From positions 1 through 49,941 of the forward strand of contig JAHBVK010000046.1 of NCBI GenBank assembly GCA_019637555.1: a DNA stretch of 49,941 bases, written 5' to 3'. Every line of letters begins with the position of its first letter. The first letter of the stretch is position 1. The DNA is from Anaerolineae bacterium. Lineage in GTDB: Bacteria; Chloroflexota; Anaerolineae; Aggregatilineales; UBA2796. A model generated the notes under the pieces. That model was given only the letters and a program-made list of their open reading frames with translations. It was not told the origin of the DNA and did no database searches. The translations under genes and the position numbers were made by a program. Shown piece by piece: positions 43,326-49,941 of this stretch.

Positions 43326-43853
43326 ATGACTGGTGCAGCTAACACGCTGGTGCGCGAACCCGAATCAACACTGGTGATCCGCTTTCAGGACTGCGATCCG
43401 TTCGGACACCTGAACAACGCGCGCTACATCGATTATTTCATGGACGCGCGGATGGATCACTTGATGGAGCATTACGCCTTCAACATGTTCGAGCATGGCA
43501 AGACAGCAGGCGCATCGTGGGTGGTGACCAAGACGCAGATCGCCTATCTGCTGCCCGCCGTTCCGGGCGAGACTGTACGTATTGGCACGCGGCTAATCTA
43601 CATGGATGAAAGCCGGATCGTGATCGAGGGGGTGATGAGTGACAGCAACGGCAAGCGGCTAAAGGCGATCTCGTGGGTGGAGTTTGTTTACGTGAGCATG
43701 ACCTCAGGTAGACCGACACGGCATGATGTTGATCTGCTTACTCTTTTCCAGCAGGTTCTGGTCGAGGTGGAGTATCAGCCGGACTCGTTCAATGCACGTG
43801 TGGAGACACTCAAGCAGCTACAGCGAACGAGAACAACGGCTAGTCACCCATAA
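43326..43853 (+). CDS. acyl-CoA thioesterase, FcbC/YbgC (4HBT) family
   Basis: 175 residues from ATG with GGAGG 7 nt upstream; upstream in-frame starts would overlap the operator. The 4HBT signature RFQDCDPFGHLNNARYIDYFMDARMDHL is clear, with the D-x-x-G-H-x-N-N-x-x-Y active-site phrase. It is predicted to hydrolyse acyl- or aryl-CoA thioesters. Regulated, by inference, by the adjacent TetR protein. Confidence 0.9.
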   Translation: MTGAANTLVREPESTLVIRFQDCDPFGHLNNARYIDYFMDARMDHLMEHYAFNMFEHGKTAGASWVVTKTQIAYLLPAVPGETVRIGTRLIYMDESRIVIEGVMSDSNGKRLKAISWVEFVYVSMTSGRPTRHDVDLLTLFQQVLVEVEYQPDSFNARVETLKQLQRTRTTASHP

Positions 43854-43935
43854 TTTGAGATAATCTGTTGATCGCCATCTGAACCGTTCCGCAGTATAGT
43901 CACGATATTTCGTGCTGATCGGCGAGGCGTATGAG

Positions 43936-45456
43936 ATGACGGTGATACAGGAATTTATACAGAAAATGCCAAAGGTGGAACTGCACGTCCACCTTGAAGG
44001 TTCAATACAACCATCGACGCTGCTAACCTTGGCGCAACGTCATCAGATACCACTGCCCGCTAATACCGTTGAAGACTTGCGGCAGTGGTTCACTTTCACA
44101 GATTTCCCACATTTCGTGGAAGTGTACAAGCTCCTTTCGCAGTGTGTGCGGACTCCAGATGACATCGAGTTGATCGCCCGCGAATTCTTGCTCGGACAAT
44201 CGGCGCAGAACATCATCTACAGCGAAGCGACGTACACGCCATACACGCACTACCTACAGAAAGGCATCTCGTTCGCCGATCAGTTGGCGGCGATCAACCG
44301 TGCGCGGGTGTGGGCTAAGCAAGAGTTAGGTGTCGAGATGCGCCTGATTATCGATATGGATCGCTCACTCTCAGTGGATGAAGCGATGACCGTCGCGCAG
44401 TGGGCGATCTCCGGTAAGGACAATGGCGTGGTGGCGCTCGGCTTGGGTGGCTACGAGGCAGGCAATCCGCCAGAGAAATTCAAGCGGGCATTTGATCTGG
44501 CACACGAGAATGACCTGCCGGCTGTACCACATGCGGGCGAGACTGCCGGAGCCGCCAGTATCTGGGGGGCGCTGAATGAACTGCGCGCGGTGCGGATCGG
44601 TCATGGCGTGCGCTGTATGGAAGATCCGGCGCTGGTGGAAGAATTGCAAAGACGCCATGTATTACTGGAAGTATCACCGACCAGTAATGTGTGTCTGGGC
44701 GTATTTCCAAGTCTGGAGGAGCACAACTTGCCGCGTCTGCTGGAATGCGGTTTGAACGTAAGCCTAAATTCTGACGATCCGGCGATTTTCAACACCTCGT
44801 TGACCGGGGAATATCAGAAGTGCGTCGAGACGTTCGCTCTGAATGCCGATCATGTGCAGCAATTGATCCTGAACGGCGTCCATGCGGCGCTGCTGCCTGT
44901 TGATGAAAAGTCGGCGCTGCGCGAACGCGTGATCGGAGGATTCGCACGGCTGCGGAACACCCTGAAATTGCCGCCACTGCAAGAAGCTAACTATGGCAGC
45001 CGCAGTATCGAGCCGACATTCGAGCCAGCGCAAGTGATCGTGGAGACGCCAATATTCAGCATCAAGCGTCTAAAAGATGATCTCTTCCTAATTACGTGGC
45101 TGGCGATGCCTTCGCCCGCCGTTTCAGACGAGTTCATCAAGACGCTGGCTGGCGTGCTGGATGCCGCTGATCAGCGCATCTCGGTCATTTCCGATCTGCG
45201 GCGCGGATACATTAAAGAGGTGAGCTTGATCCAGAAGCTGGCGGCGCTGACGCGGCATCCGCGTTTCAGGGCAGCGACGGCGTTCGGCTCGATTGGCGCA
45301 CAGGTTTATACCGGTGTTTATCAGCGCATCTCGGAGCGTAAAGGTCATATTGAAGATACATGGCTGACGCTGGAACAGGCGATTGCCTATCTTGAGACTC
45401 AGCAGCCGGGGTTGACGGCGGGCATCGATTGGGGTGCGGTGGCGATGGTGGAGTAG
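43936..45456 (+). CDS. adenosine deaminase family protein with extra C-terminal domain
   Basis: 506 residues from ATG with GAGG 8 nt upstream (a GTG at 43912 is also in frame). Residues 1-345 contain a complete adenosine/AMP deaminase site: H17 and H19 (VELHVHLEGS), HAGE (H199, E202), GHG (H223), SLNSDDPAIFNT (D280, D281), so deamination of adenosine or a related nucleoside is expected. About 150 further residues (APSPAVSDEFIKTLAGVLDAADQRI...) with an alternating strand/helix pattern look SpoIIAA/STAS-like; this is not found in standard adenosine deaminases. No signal peptide. Confidence 0.82.
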   Translation: MTVIQEFIQKMPKVELHVHLEGSIQPSTLLTLAQRHQIPLPANTVEDLRQWFTFTDFPHFVEVYKLLSQCVRTPDDIELIAREFLLGQSAQNIIYSEATYTPYTHYLQKGISFADQLAAINRARVWAKQELGVEMRLIIDMDRSLSVDEAMTVAQWAISGKDNGVVALGLGGYEAGNPPEKFKRAFDLAHENDLPAVPHAGETAGAASIWGALNELRAVRIGHGVRCMEDPALVEELQRRHVLLEVSPTSNVCLGVFPSLEEHNLPRLLECGLNVSLNSDDPAIFNTSLTGEYQKCVETFALNADHVQQLILNGVHAALLPVDEKSALRERVIGGFARLRNTLKLPPLQEANYGSRSIEPTFEPAQVIVETPIFSIKRLKDDLFLITWLAMPSPAVSDEFIKTLAGVLDAADQRISVISDLRRGYIKEVSLIQKLAALTRHPRFRAATAFGSIGAQVYTGVYQRISERKGHIEDTWLTLEQAIAYLETQQPGLTAGIDWGAVAMVE

Positions 45457-45464
45457 CAAAGGGA

Positions 45465-45517
45465 AGTGCTGAGTGCTGAGTACTGGGTGCTGAGAGAAGA
45501 AAGTGCCAGAGTGCCAG
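45465..45517. repeat. short tandem repeats (7-bp and 8-bp units)
   Basis: AGTGCTG, AGTGCTG, AGTACTG, GGTGCTG in series (45465-45492), then AGTGCCAG twice (45502-45517). Situated 9 bp after the adenosine deaminase stop. Confidence 0.75.
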
Positions 45518-45718
45518 CGCTGACGTTGTGATCGGATGTAGGGAAGTAAGTGAGGGATGACGCAGCTTTCGGGAAGAAGGCTGCGTTTTTTTGTTTGGTG
45601 GGTGTGAGATCACTGAGCGCGGCGCTTCAAGGCTTGTCCGGCGTTCTTCATGTAGTCACGTAAGTAGACCGAAGGTTGAAACCTCCTTAGAGGATTTCTG
45701 GAGCGTAAAAGCATGGAG

Positions 45719-45751
45719 TTTTGAACCTCATGCGTCGGCGGCAAGCAGAAA
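45719..45751. repeat. degenerate repeat, copy 2 (partner at 8648)
   Basis: TTTTGAACC and GGCAAGCAGAAA, 12 nt apart, as at 8648-8679. The upstream GAAGGTTGAAACCTCC (about 45671) may be part of the same element. Confidence 0.4.
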
Positions 45752-45865
45752 ATTAACTCCGAACAAGCCTTGAAGCTCCGGGCTGAAACCAGAGGCGGAA
45801 TAATAGATAGTTGGGCACGAGGTAGCGAGACGGATGTATAGGCGTGATCGTTGAAGGGGAAGTGC

Positions 45866-45894
45866 TTGACATAAAAATAGATCATTTCTATACT
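45866..45894 (+). promoter_or_regulatory. sigma-70-type promoter of the ROK gene
   Basis: Consensus TTGACA (45866-45871) and TATACT (45889-45894) with 17-nt spacing. The transcript would start near 45902. An inverted repeat AAAAATAgATC (45873-45883) and GATagtTATTTTT (45898-45910) brackets the -10 box and is a likely repressor site. Confidence 0.75.
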
Positions 45895-45925
45895 GTGGAT
45901 AGTTATTTTTGTGAGCGAAAAAAGT

Positions 45926-47134
45926 ATGAGTACGTTAGTTCGTGGCAACAGAGATTTGATCAAAGCCATGAACCGCAGCTTGATCCTCAACACGCTGCGG
46001 CGTGAAGGCGTACTCTCGCGTACTCAGTTGGCGGAAATCTCCGGCTTGAGCATCGCTACGATCTCCCAAATCACCACTGACTTACTGCAAAACCACTGGA
46101 TCAGCGAAATCGGTGAAGGCGAATACACAGGCGGGCGTCGTCAGACATTGATGCGCCTGAACCCTGATGCCGGAAGTGCCATCGGTTTGAAGCTGATGGA
46201 GAACCGAGTCGCCTGTACCGTCACTAATCTGGAAGGTAAGAGCCTGCGCTATCGAGATTATGCCTACGATGCGGGCAGCGATCCGGTGGCGGTGAGTAAT
46301 AAGCTAGCGGAGATCGCGCTGGATACATTGAACAGCACCAGTGCCCCACACGGACGGCTGCTCGGCGTCGGGATCGGTGTGGCGGGTATCATCCACCCGC
46401 ATCCACAAGGCGGGATCGTCCACTATTCGCCGTACTTCGGCTGGCAAGATGTGCCGCTGGCGCAGATGGTACAGTCGCAATTGAATGTCCCCGTTTACAT
46501 TGAAAATGACGTGAACACGCTAACGATCAGCGAACAGCTTTTCGGATCAGGACGGCATGTCGATAACTTCGTGGTGATCACCATCGGACGCGGCATCGGC
46601 ATGGGTATCGTGATCAACCAGCGCTTACATCAAGGCGCACAAGGCGGCGCCGGTGAACTCGGTCACATCACCGTGATGCTCGACGGTCCGCAATGCAGCT
46701 GCGGCAAACAGGGCTGTCTGGAAGCGATTGCGGCTGATCCGGCGATCATCGCCTACGTGAAAGAGAAAATCCCCAACAAGCAGCATGTGTTCAACTCGTT
46801 GGCGAGTATCGTGGACGCGGCGGAAGCGGGCAACGCGATCTGCCGTGCAGCGTTAAACCGCAGCGGTGAATACATCGGCATGGCGGTGGCGACGGTGATC
46901 AATCTGCTGGCACCACAGACGATTATCCTCAGCGGCGAGGGCGTGGTGGCAGGCGATCAGCGTTTGGCAGCGATGCGAGAAGCGATGCGAACGCACAGCT
47001 TCAACGATCTGTTGGACGATGTGCGGATCGTGATCGAGCCGACGGATGATCGGATGTGGGCGCGCGGCGCGGCAAGTCTGGTGATCAGCAAGGTGTTTGA
47101 GTCGCCATTGGTGGATGCGAATGTGAGTGGGTGA
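45926..47134 (+). CDS. ROK family transcriptional repressor (NagC/XylR-like)
   Basis: 402 residues from ATG; a GTG 15 nt upstream (45911) is also possible, no ribosome site decides. N-terminal HTH (RTQLAEISGLSIATISQITTDLLQNHWISEIG), then a ROK sugar-kinase-like domain with GVGIGVAGIIHP, IENDVNTLTISEQLFG, GAGELGHITV and the zinc-type motif CSCGKQGCLEAIA. Placed directly before sugar ABC transporter genes, it is probably their repressor, with a sugar as inducer. It may also act on its own promoter. Confidence 0.9.
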   Translation: MSTLVRGNRDLIKAMNRSLILNTLRREGVLSRTQLAEISGLSIATISQITTDLLQNHWISEIGEGEYTGGRRQTLMRLNPDAGSAIGLKLMENRVACTVTNLEGKSLRYRDYAYDAGSDPVAVSNKLAEIALDTLNSTSAPHGRLLGVGIGVAGIIHPHPQGGIVHYSPYFGWQDVPLAQMVQSQLNVPVYIENDVNTLTISEQLFGSGRHVDNFVVITIGRGIGMGIVINQRLHQGAQGGAGELGHITVMLDGPQCSCGKQGCLEAIAADPAIIAYVKEKIPNKQHVFNSLASIVDAAEAGNAICRAALNRSGEYIGMAVATVINLLAPQTIILSGEGVVAGDQRLAAMREAMRTHSFNDLLDDVRIVIEPTDDRMWARGAASLVISKVFESPLVDANVSG

Positions 47135-47183
47135 GAAAGTAACGAGTGATGAATGATGAGGTAGTGAGGTGAGGATCAGGGTT

Positions 47184-47234
47184 CCCGGCAATGAATTGCC
47201 GGGCTGAGCGAACGAAATCCCTGCGGGACTCAAG
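47184..47234 (+). repeat. dispersed repeat, family C copy 2
   Basis: 51 bp matching 32321-32371 at 47 positions: CCCGGCAAT / ATTGCCGGG hairpin, GAACGAA linker region, and TCCC / GGGA hairpin. Located between the ROK gene and the ABC transporter. Confidence 0.85.
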
Positions 47235-47328
47235 CTGCGTGATCGTAAATGTTTAGGTGGCTAGGAATTAGTTGTAGTTTTTTTGCCAAAGATTTTTTAC
47301 TGACTGAAGGATGTTTGAGGATCGGACG

Positions 47329-48222
47329 ATGGCAGGCAATCACGGTTGGCAAAAGTGGAAGTGGATCGGGTTTTTCCTGCTGCCGGGATTGCTCGGAATG
47401 CTGCTGTTCGTGGTTTATCCGATCATCAGTTCGGGATGGATCGCGCTAAACGATTGGAATCTGCTCTCGCCACCTGTTTACGTTGGCTTGGAGAACTTTC
47501 AGAAGCTGTTGGCGGACTCGGCGTTCTGGCGGGCGCTCGGCTATACGGTGGTGTTCATCATCATCTATGTGCCGCTGGTTTTCGTGCTGGGGTTGCTGCT
47601 GGCATTGTTCCTGAACCAGCGGCTGCCGGGGATGTTATTGGTGCGGACGAGTACCTTTGTGCCTGTGGTAGCGTCGTGGGTGGTCGTCTCGCTGATCTGG
47701 AAGTGGATTTTCAATCCGCAGTTCGGCTTGGTCAACTACGCGCTCGGCTGGTTCGGGATTCAAGGTCCGGCGTGGTTGTTCCAGCCCGCGACGGCGGTGG
47801 TCGCTATGGTGATCACCAGTGTGTGGAAGGATGTCGGCTATATCGCGCTGCTCTATCTCGGCGGCTTGCAGGGCATCTCTGAAACTTACTATGAAGCGGC
47901 AAAGATCGACGGGGCGAACCGCTGGCGCGTGTTCCGGCATATCACCATCCCGCTGTTGACGCCGACCATGTTCTTCGTGGCGATCACGCTGCTGATCAAT
48001 TACTTCCAGATGTTCGAGCAGGTGTGGCTGATGCCGCAGCGAGACAGCGCCGCTGATCGGCAAGTGGAGGTGATCGTGACCGAGGTAGTGCGTAACGCCT
48101 TCAGCTACAACCGCATGGGCTACGCCTCCGCGATGTCGTGGGTGCTGTTCATCCTGATCTTCATCATCACGGCGGTACAACTGCGCTTGCAGCGTCGTTG
48201 GGTGTACTACGAGACCGAGTGA
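47329..48222 (+). CDS. sugar ABC transporter permease, MalF/UgpA-type
   Basis: 297 residues from ATG, with GAGGA 7 nt upstream (ATG at 47311 lacks spacing). Six membrane segments; the EAA loop reads YYEAAKIDGANRWRVFRHITIPLLTP, as in MalF-type permeases. Forms the channel with the following permease. Its binding protein is encoded at 49206; the ATPase is not in the window and may be a shared one. Confidence 0.92.
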   Translation: MAGNHGWQKWKWIGFFLLPGLLGMLLFVVYPIISSGWIALNDWNLLSPPVYVGLENFQKLLADSAFWRALGYTVVFIIIYVPLVFVLGLLLALFLNQRLPGMLLVRTSTFVPVVASWVVVSLIWKWIFNPQFGLVNYALGWFGIQGPAWLFQPATAVVAMVITSVWKDVGYIALLYLGGLQGISETYYEAAKIDGANRWRVFRHITIPLLTPTMFFVAITLLINYFQMFEQVWLMPQRDSAADRQVEVIVTEVVRNAFSYNRMGYASAMSWVLFILIFIITAVQLRLQRRWVYYETE

Positions 48223-48226
48223 TCCT

Positions 48227-49114
48227 ATGACGACGAAAGCAACGACCTCTCAGTTAACTTCTGCGCCGACGCTGCCGCGCCTGCAATGGTGGAATGTGAT
48301 CGGCAGGATAGCCACCTACGCGCTGATGGTGATCCTCGTGCTGGTGATGATCGTGCCGTTCGTGTGGATGCTGAGTACCTCGCTGAAGCCGCAAGAGTAC
48401 ATTCTCAAGACGCCACCGCAGTTCATCCCTAATCCGGCGTCGTTGGAGAGCTATACCAAGCTGGCGGAGCGCGTCGATCTGACGCGGACGTTTTTCAACA
48501 GCATGTTCGTGGCGGTGGTCGGCACACTGGGACAGGTGCTCGTCTCGGCGATGGCGGCGTTCGCCTTCGCGCGGATGGAGTGGAAAGGGCGCGAGATCAT
48601 CTTCGTGCTCTACCTCGCCACTATGATGATCCCGTCAGTGGTGCTGATCATCCCGCAGTTCGTACTGATCCGCGCGCTGAATTGGGTGAACACCTACGCG
48701 GCGTTGATCGTGCCGGGGATGTTCAGCGCGTTCGGTACGTTCCTGCTCAGGCAGTCGTTCAAGACTCTGCCGCGCGATTTCGAGGAAGCCGCCTTCATCG
48801 ACGGCGCGAATTACTTCACCATTTTCTGGCGCATCATCCTGCCGCTGTCGCAGCCCGCGCTGGCGACGCTGGCGGTGTTCAGCTTTATGGGCTTGTGGAA
48901 CGCTTATCTGTGGCCTCTGTTCGTCGCCCGTGAAGCCAGCGTGATGACACTGCCTGTTGCACTCGCTGTTTTGCAGGGCGGTCCGCGTGCCCTGACCGAA
49001 TGGAATATGGTCATGGCAGGCGCGGTGATCGCCGTGCTTCCGATCCTCGTTGTGTACATGCTGGCGCAGAAATGGTTCGTGCGCGGCGTGGTCTCTAGCG
49101 GGATCAAAGGTTGA
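48227..49114 (+). CDS. sugar ABC transporter permease, MalG/UgpE-type
   Basis: 295 residues with six membrane segments. The N-terminal MVILVLVMIVPFVWMLSTSLKPQEYILKTPPQFIP phrase and the EAA loop FEEAAFIDGANYFTIFWRIILPLSQP are typical for MalG-type carbohydrate permeases. Starts 4 bp after the partner's stop, so the two are co-translated. Confidence 0.92.
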   Translation: MTTKATTSQLTSAPTLPRLQWWNVIGRIATYALMVILVLVMIVPFVWMLSTSLKPQEYILKTPPQFIPNPASLESYTKLAERVDLTRTFFNSMFVAVVGTLGQVLVSAMAAFAFARMEWKGREIIFVLYLATMMIPSVVLIIPQFVLIRALNWVNTYAALIVPGMFSAFGTFLLRQSFKTLPRDFEEAAFIDGANYFTIFWRIILPLSQPALATLAVFSFMGLWNAYLWPLFVAREASVMTLPVALAVLQGGPRALTEWNMVMAGAVIAVLPILVVYMLAQKWFVRGVVSSGIKG

Positions 49115-49205
49115 TCGAGCTTATCGCCGTCGCCTAGATGGCATAAGAAAGCATTACTAGATTTCAAGCTATTCAAACTAAGAAGGGACACGAAAGGATT
49201 TGATC

Positions 49206-49941
49206 ATGTTCAAGAAACTCTTAGCCGCCGTCGTCGTGCTGACGCTGCTAGTGACTACGTTTAGCGCAGTCACCGCGCAAGATCAGACCGTCACCTACTT
49301 CACTTTCTCCGCCGCGCCCGATTATCTGGACGAACTGGATCAGATCATCGCCGCGTTCAAAGCAGCCAACGCGGGCATTAACGTAGAAGTGAAGAACGCG
49401 CCGTTCGCTGATTACTTCACGCTGCTGCAGACCGACATCGGCAGCAACGCCGCGCCTGACGTATTCGAGCTGAACTACGAAAACTTCGTCACTTACGCCG
49501 CCAATAACACACTGATGGATCTGAGTGGTAAGGTTGGCGCTGAAGCACCGTATTATCCTGCCGCGTTAGCCGCCTTCTCGTATCAGGGCAAGCAGTTAGC
49601 ACTGCCGGAGTCGTTCTCGACGGTGCTGCTGTTCTACAACGCTGACCTGTTCAAGCAGGCGGGTATCGATGCTCCCAGCGATACGTGGACATGGGCGGAC
49701 GCACTGGACGCTGCCAAGAAGATTCGCGCTCTCGGTGCGGACTACTGGGGTATCTACAGCCCGATCCAGTTCTGGGAGTTCTACAAGAAAGCCGCACAAC
49801 AGGGCGAGTGCTCGTTCTTCAATGCCGAGATGACCGAATCCACGATCAACAGCGCGGGCTGTGTACAGGCGTTGGAGACGATGAAGAGTCTGCTCGATGA
49901 AGACGTGATGCCCAGCAACGAGGAAATGAGCGGCGTCTCTG
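49206..49941 (+). CDS. sugar ABC transporter substrate-binding protein (partial, cut by window end)
   Basis: ATG with AAAGGA 7 nt upstream; 245 codons are visible and continue past the window. A signal peptide (MFKKLLAAVVVLTLLV...AVTA) ends in a type I site before QDQTVT; no lipobox cysteine is present. The family 1 binding-protein pattern is clear: IIAAFKAANAGINVEVK, DVFELNYENFVTYA, ALPESFSTVLLFYNADLFKQAGIDAPSDTWTWADALDAAKKI. Third gene of the transporter operon; the bound sugar is unknown. Confidence 0.88.
   Translation, partial: MFKKLLAAVVVLTLLVTTFSAVTAQDQTVTYFTFSAAPDYLDELDQIIAAFKAANAGINVEVKNAPFADYFTLLQTDIGSNAAPDVFELNYENFVTYAANNTLMDLSGKVGAEAPYYPAALAAFSYQGKQLALPESFSTVLLFYNADLFKQAGIDAPSDTWTWADALDAAKKIRALGADYWGIYSPIQFWEFYKKAAQQGECSFFNAEMTESTINSAGCVQALETMKSLLDEDVMPSNEEMSGVS

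Larger units (their letters stand above)
45457..45925. other. intergenic gap, 469 bp, with tandem and degenerate repeats
   Basis: It holds four imperfect copies of a 7-bp unit AGTGCTG (45465-45492), two copies of AGTGCCAG (45502-45517), the degenerate element at 45719-45751, and the promoter/operator of the ROK gene at its right end. No ORF of convincing length or RNA was recognised. Confidence 0.55.

Noticed and set aside
1..49941. tRNA, rRNA or other structured RNA genes
   Set aside because: I looked for cloverleaf-like and conserved rRNA sequence in the gaps and found none; hairpins seen are short palindromic repeats or terminators. A covariance search was not possible.
145..49941. A mannose-utilisation cluster linking the GH38 gene with the ABC transporter
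   Set aside because: The two are about 44 kb apart at opposite ends of the window with many unrelated genes between them; nothing in the sequence connects them.

Overview
The window looks like a stretch of a Chloroflexota chromosome, probably from the Anaerolineae side of the phylum; this is inference from gene content and style, not a measured placement. Pointers are a three-gene pyruvate dehydrogenase operon, DUF6062 and DUF2171 proteins, multi-PAS kinases, LLM-type oxidoreductases, a carbohydrate ABC transporter with a ROK regulator, and several families of short G/C-rich palindromic repeats between genes. I see no rRNA, tRNA, CRISPR array, transposase or prophage. Coding density is high and genes lie on both strands in short operons.

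Layout: 0.1-9.4 kb (minus) holds a GH38 alpha-mannosidase, a RecB-like/RNase H-like nuclease, a hybrid histidine kinase with two kinase cores, and two tandem paralogous membrane-anchored proteins. 9.6-13.0 kb (minus) is pdhA-pdhB-pdhC. 13.1-18.0 kb holds a DUF6062 protein, a LysE exporter, an unrecognised 372-residue protein, a methyltransferase and a phosphoesterase. 18.0-18.7 kb is an overlapping xisI/xisH pair. 18.8-23.2 kb has an LLM oxidoreductase, a hotdog thioesterase and a large membrane glycosyltransferase-like protein whose frame runs through two palindromic repeats. 23.2-26.2 kb is damaged: TfoX-like, HicB-like and XdhC-like genes each show a frame break, around an AT-rich TolB-like gene. 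26.2-32.3 kb carries a phosphoesterase/ParB-like operon, a kinase with two stand-alone response regulators, and a fused FAD/[2Fe-2S] subunit of the CO/xanthine dehydrogenase family with no molybdenum subunit nearby.

32.4-35.6 kb is the most interesting locus: two overlapping AlkZ/YcaQ-like winged-helix proteins, each with the QxQ motif of that DNA glycosylase family, diverge from a WYL-domain regulator, with a near-perfect 21-bp palindrome between them. It looks like a self-contained, regulated DNA-lesion repair module. 35.6-45.5 kb has trmO, an EamA transporter, Mn-type superoxide dismutase, a triple-PAS kinase, two DUF2171 proteins around a secreted Cys-rich protein, a TetR regulator with matching operators in front of itself and of a thioesterase gene, and an adenosine deaminase-like protein with an extra C-terminal domain. 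45.9 kb to the right edge is a ROK repressor followed by a sugar ABC transporter; the binding-protein gene is cut by the window edge.

Start codons were moved from the longest possible start where a Shine-Dalgarno sequence or family alignment favoured another; each case is noted. Functional calls rest on motifs read by eye, without database searches.
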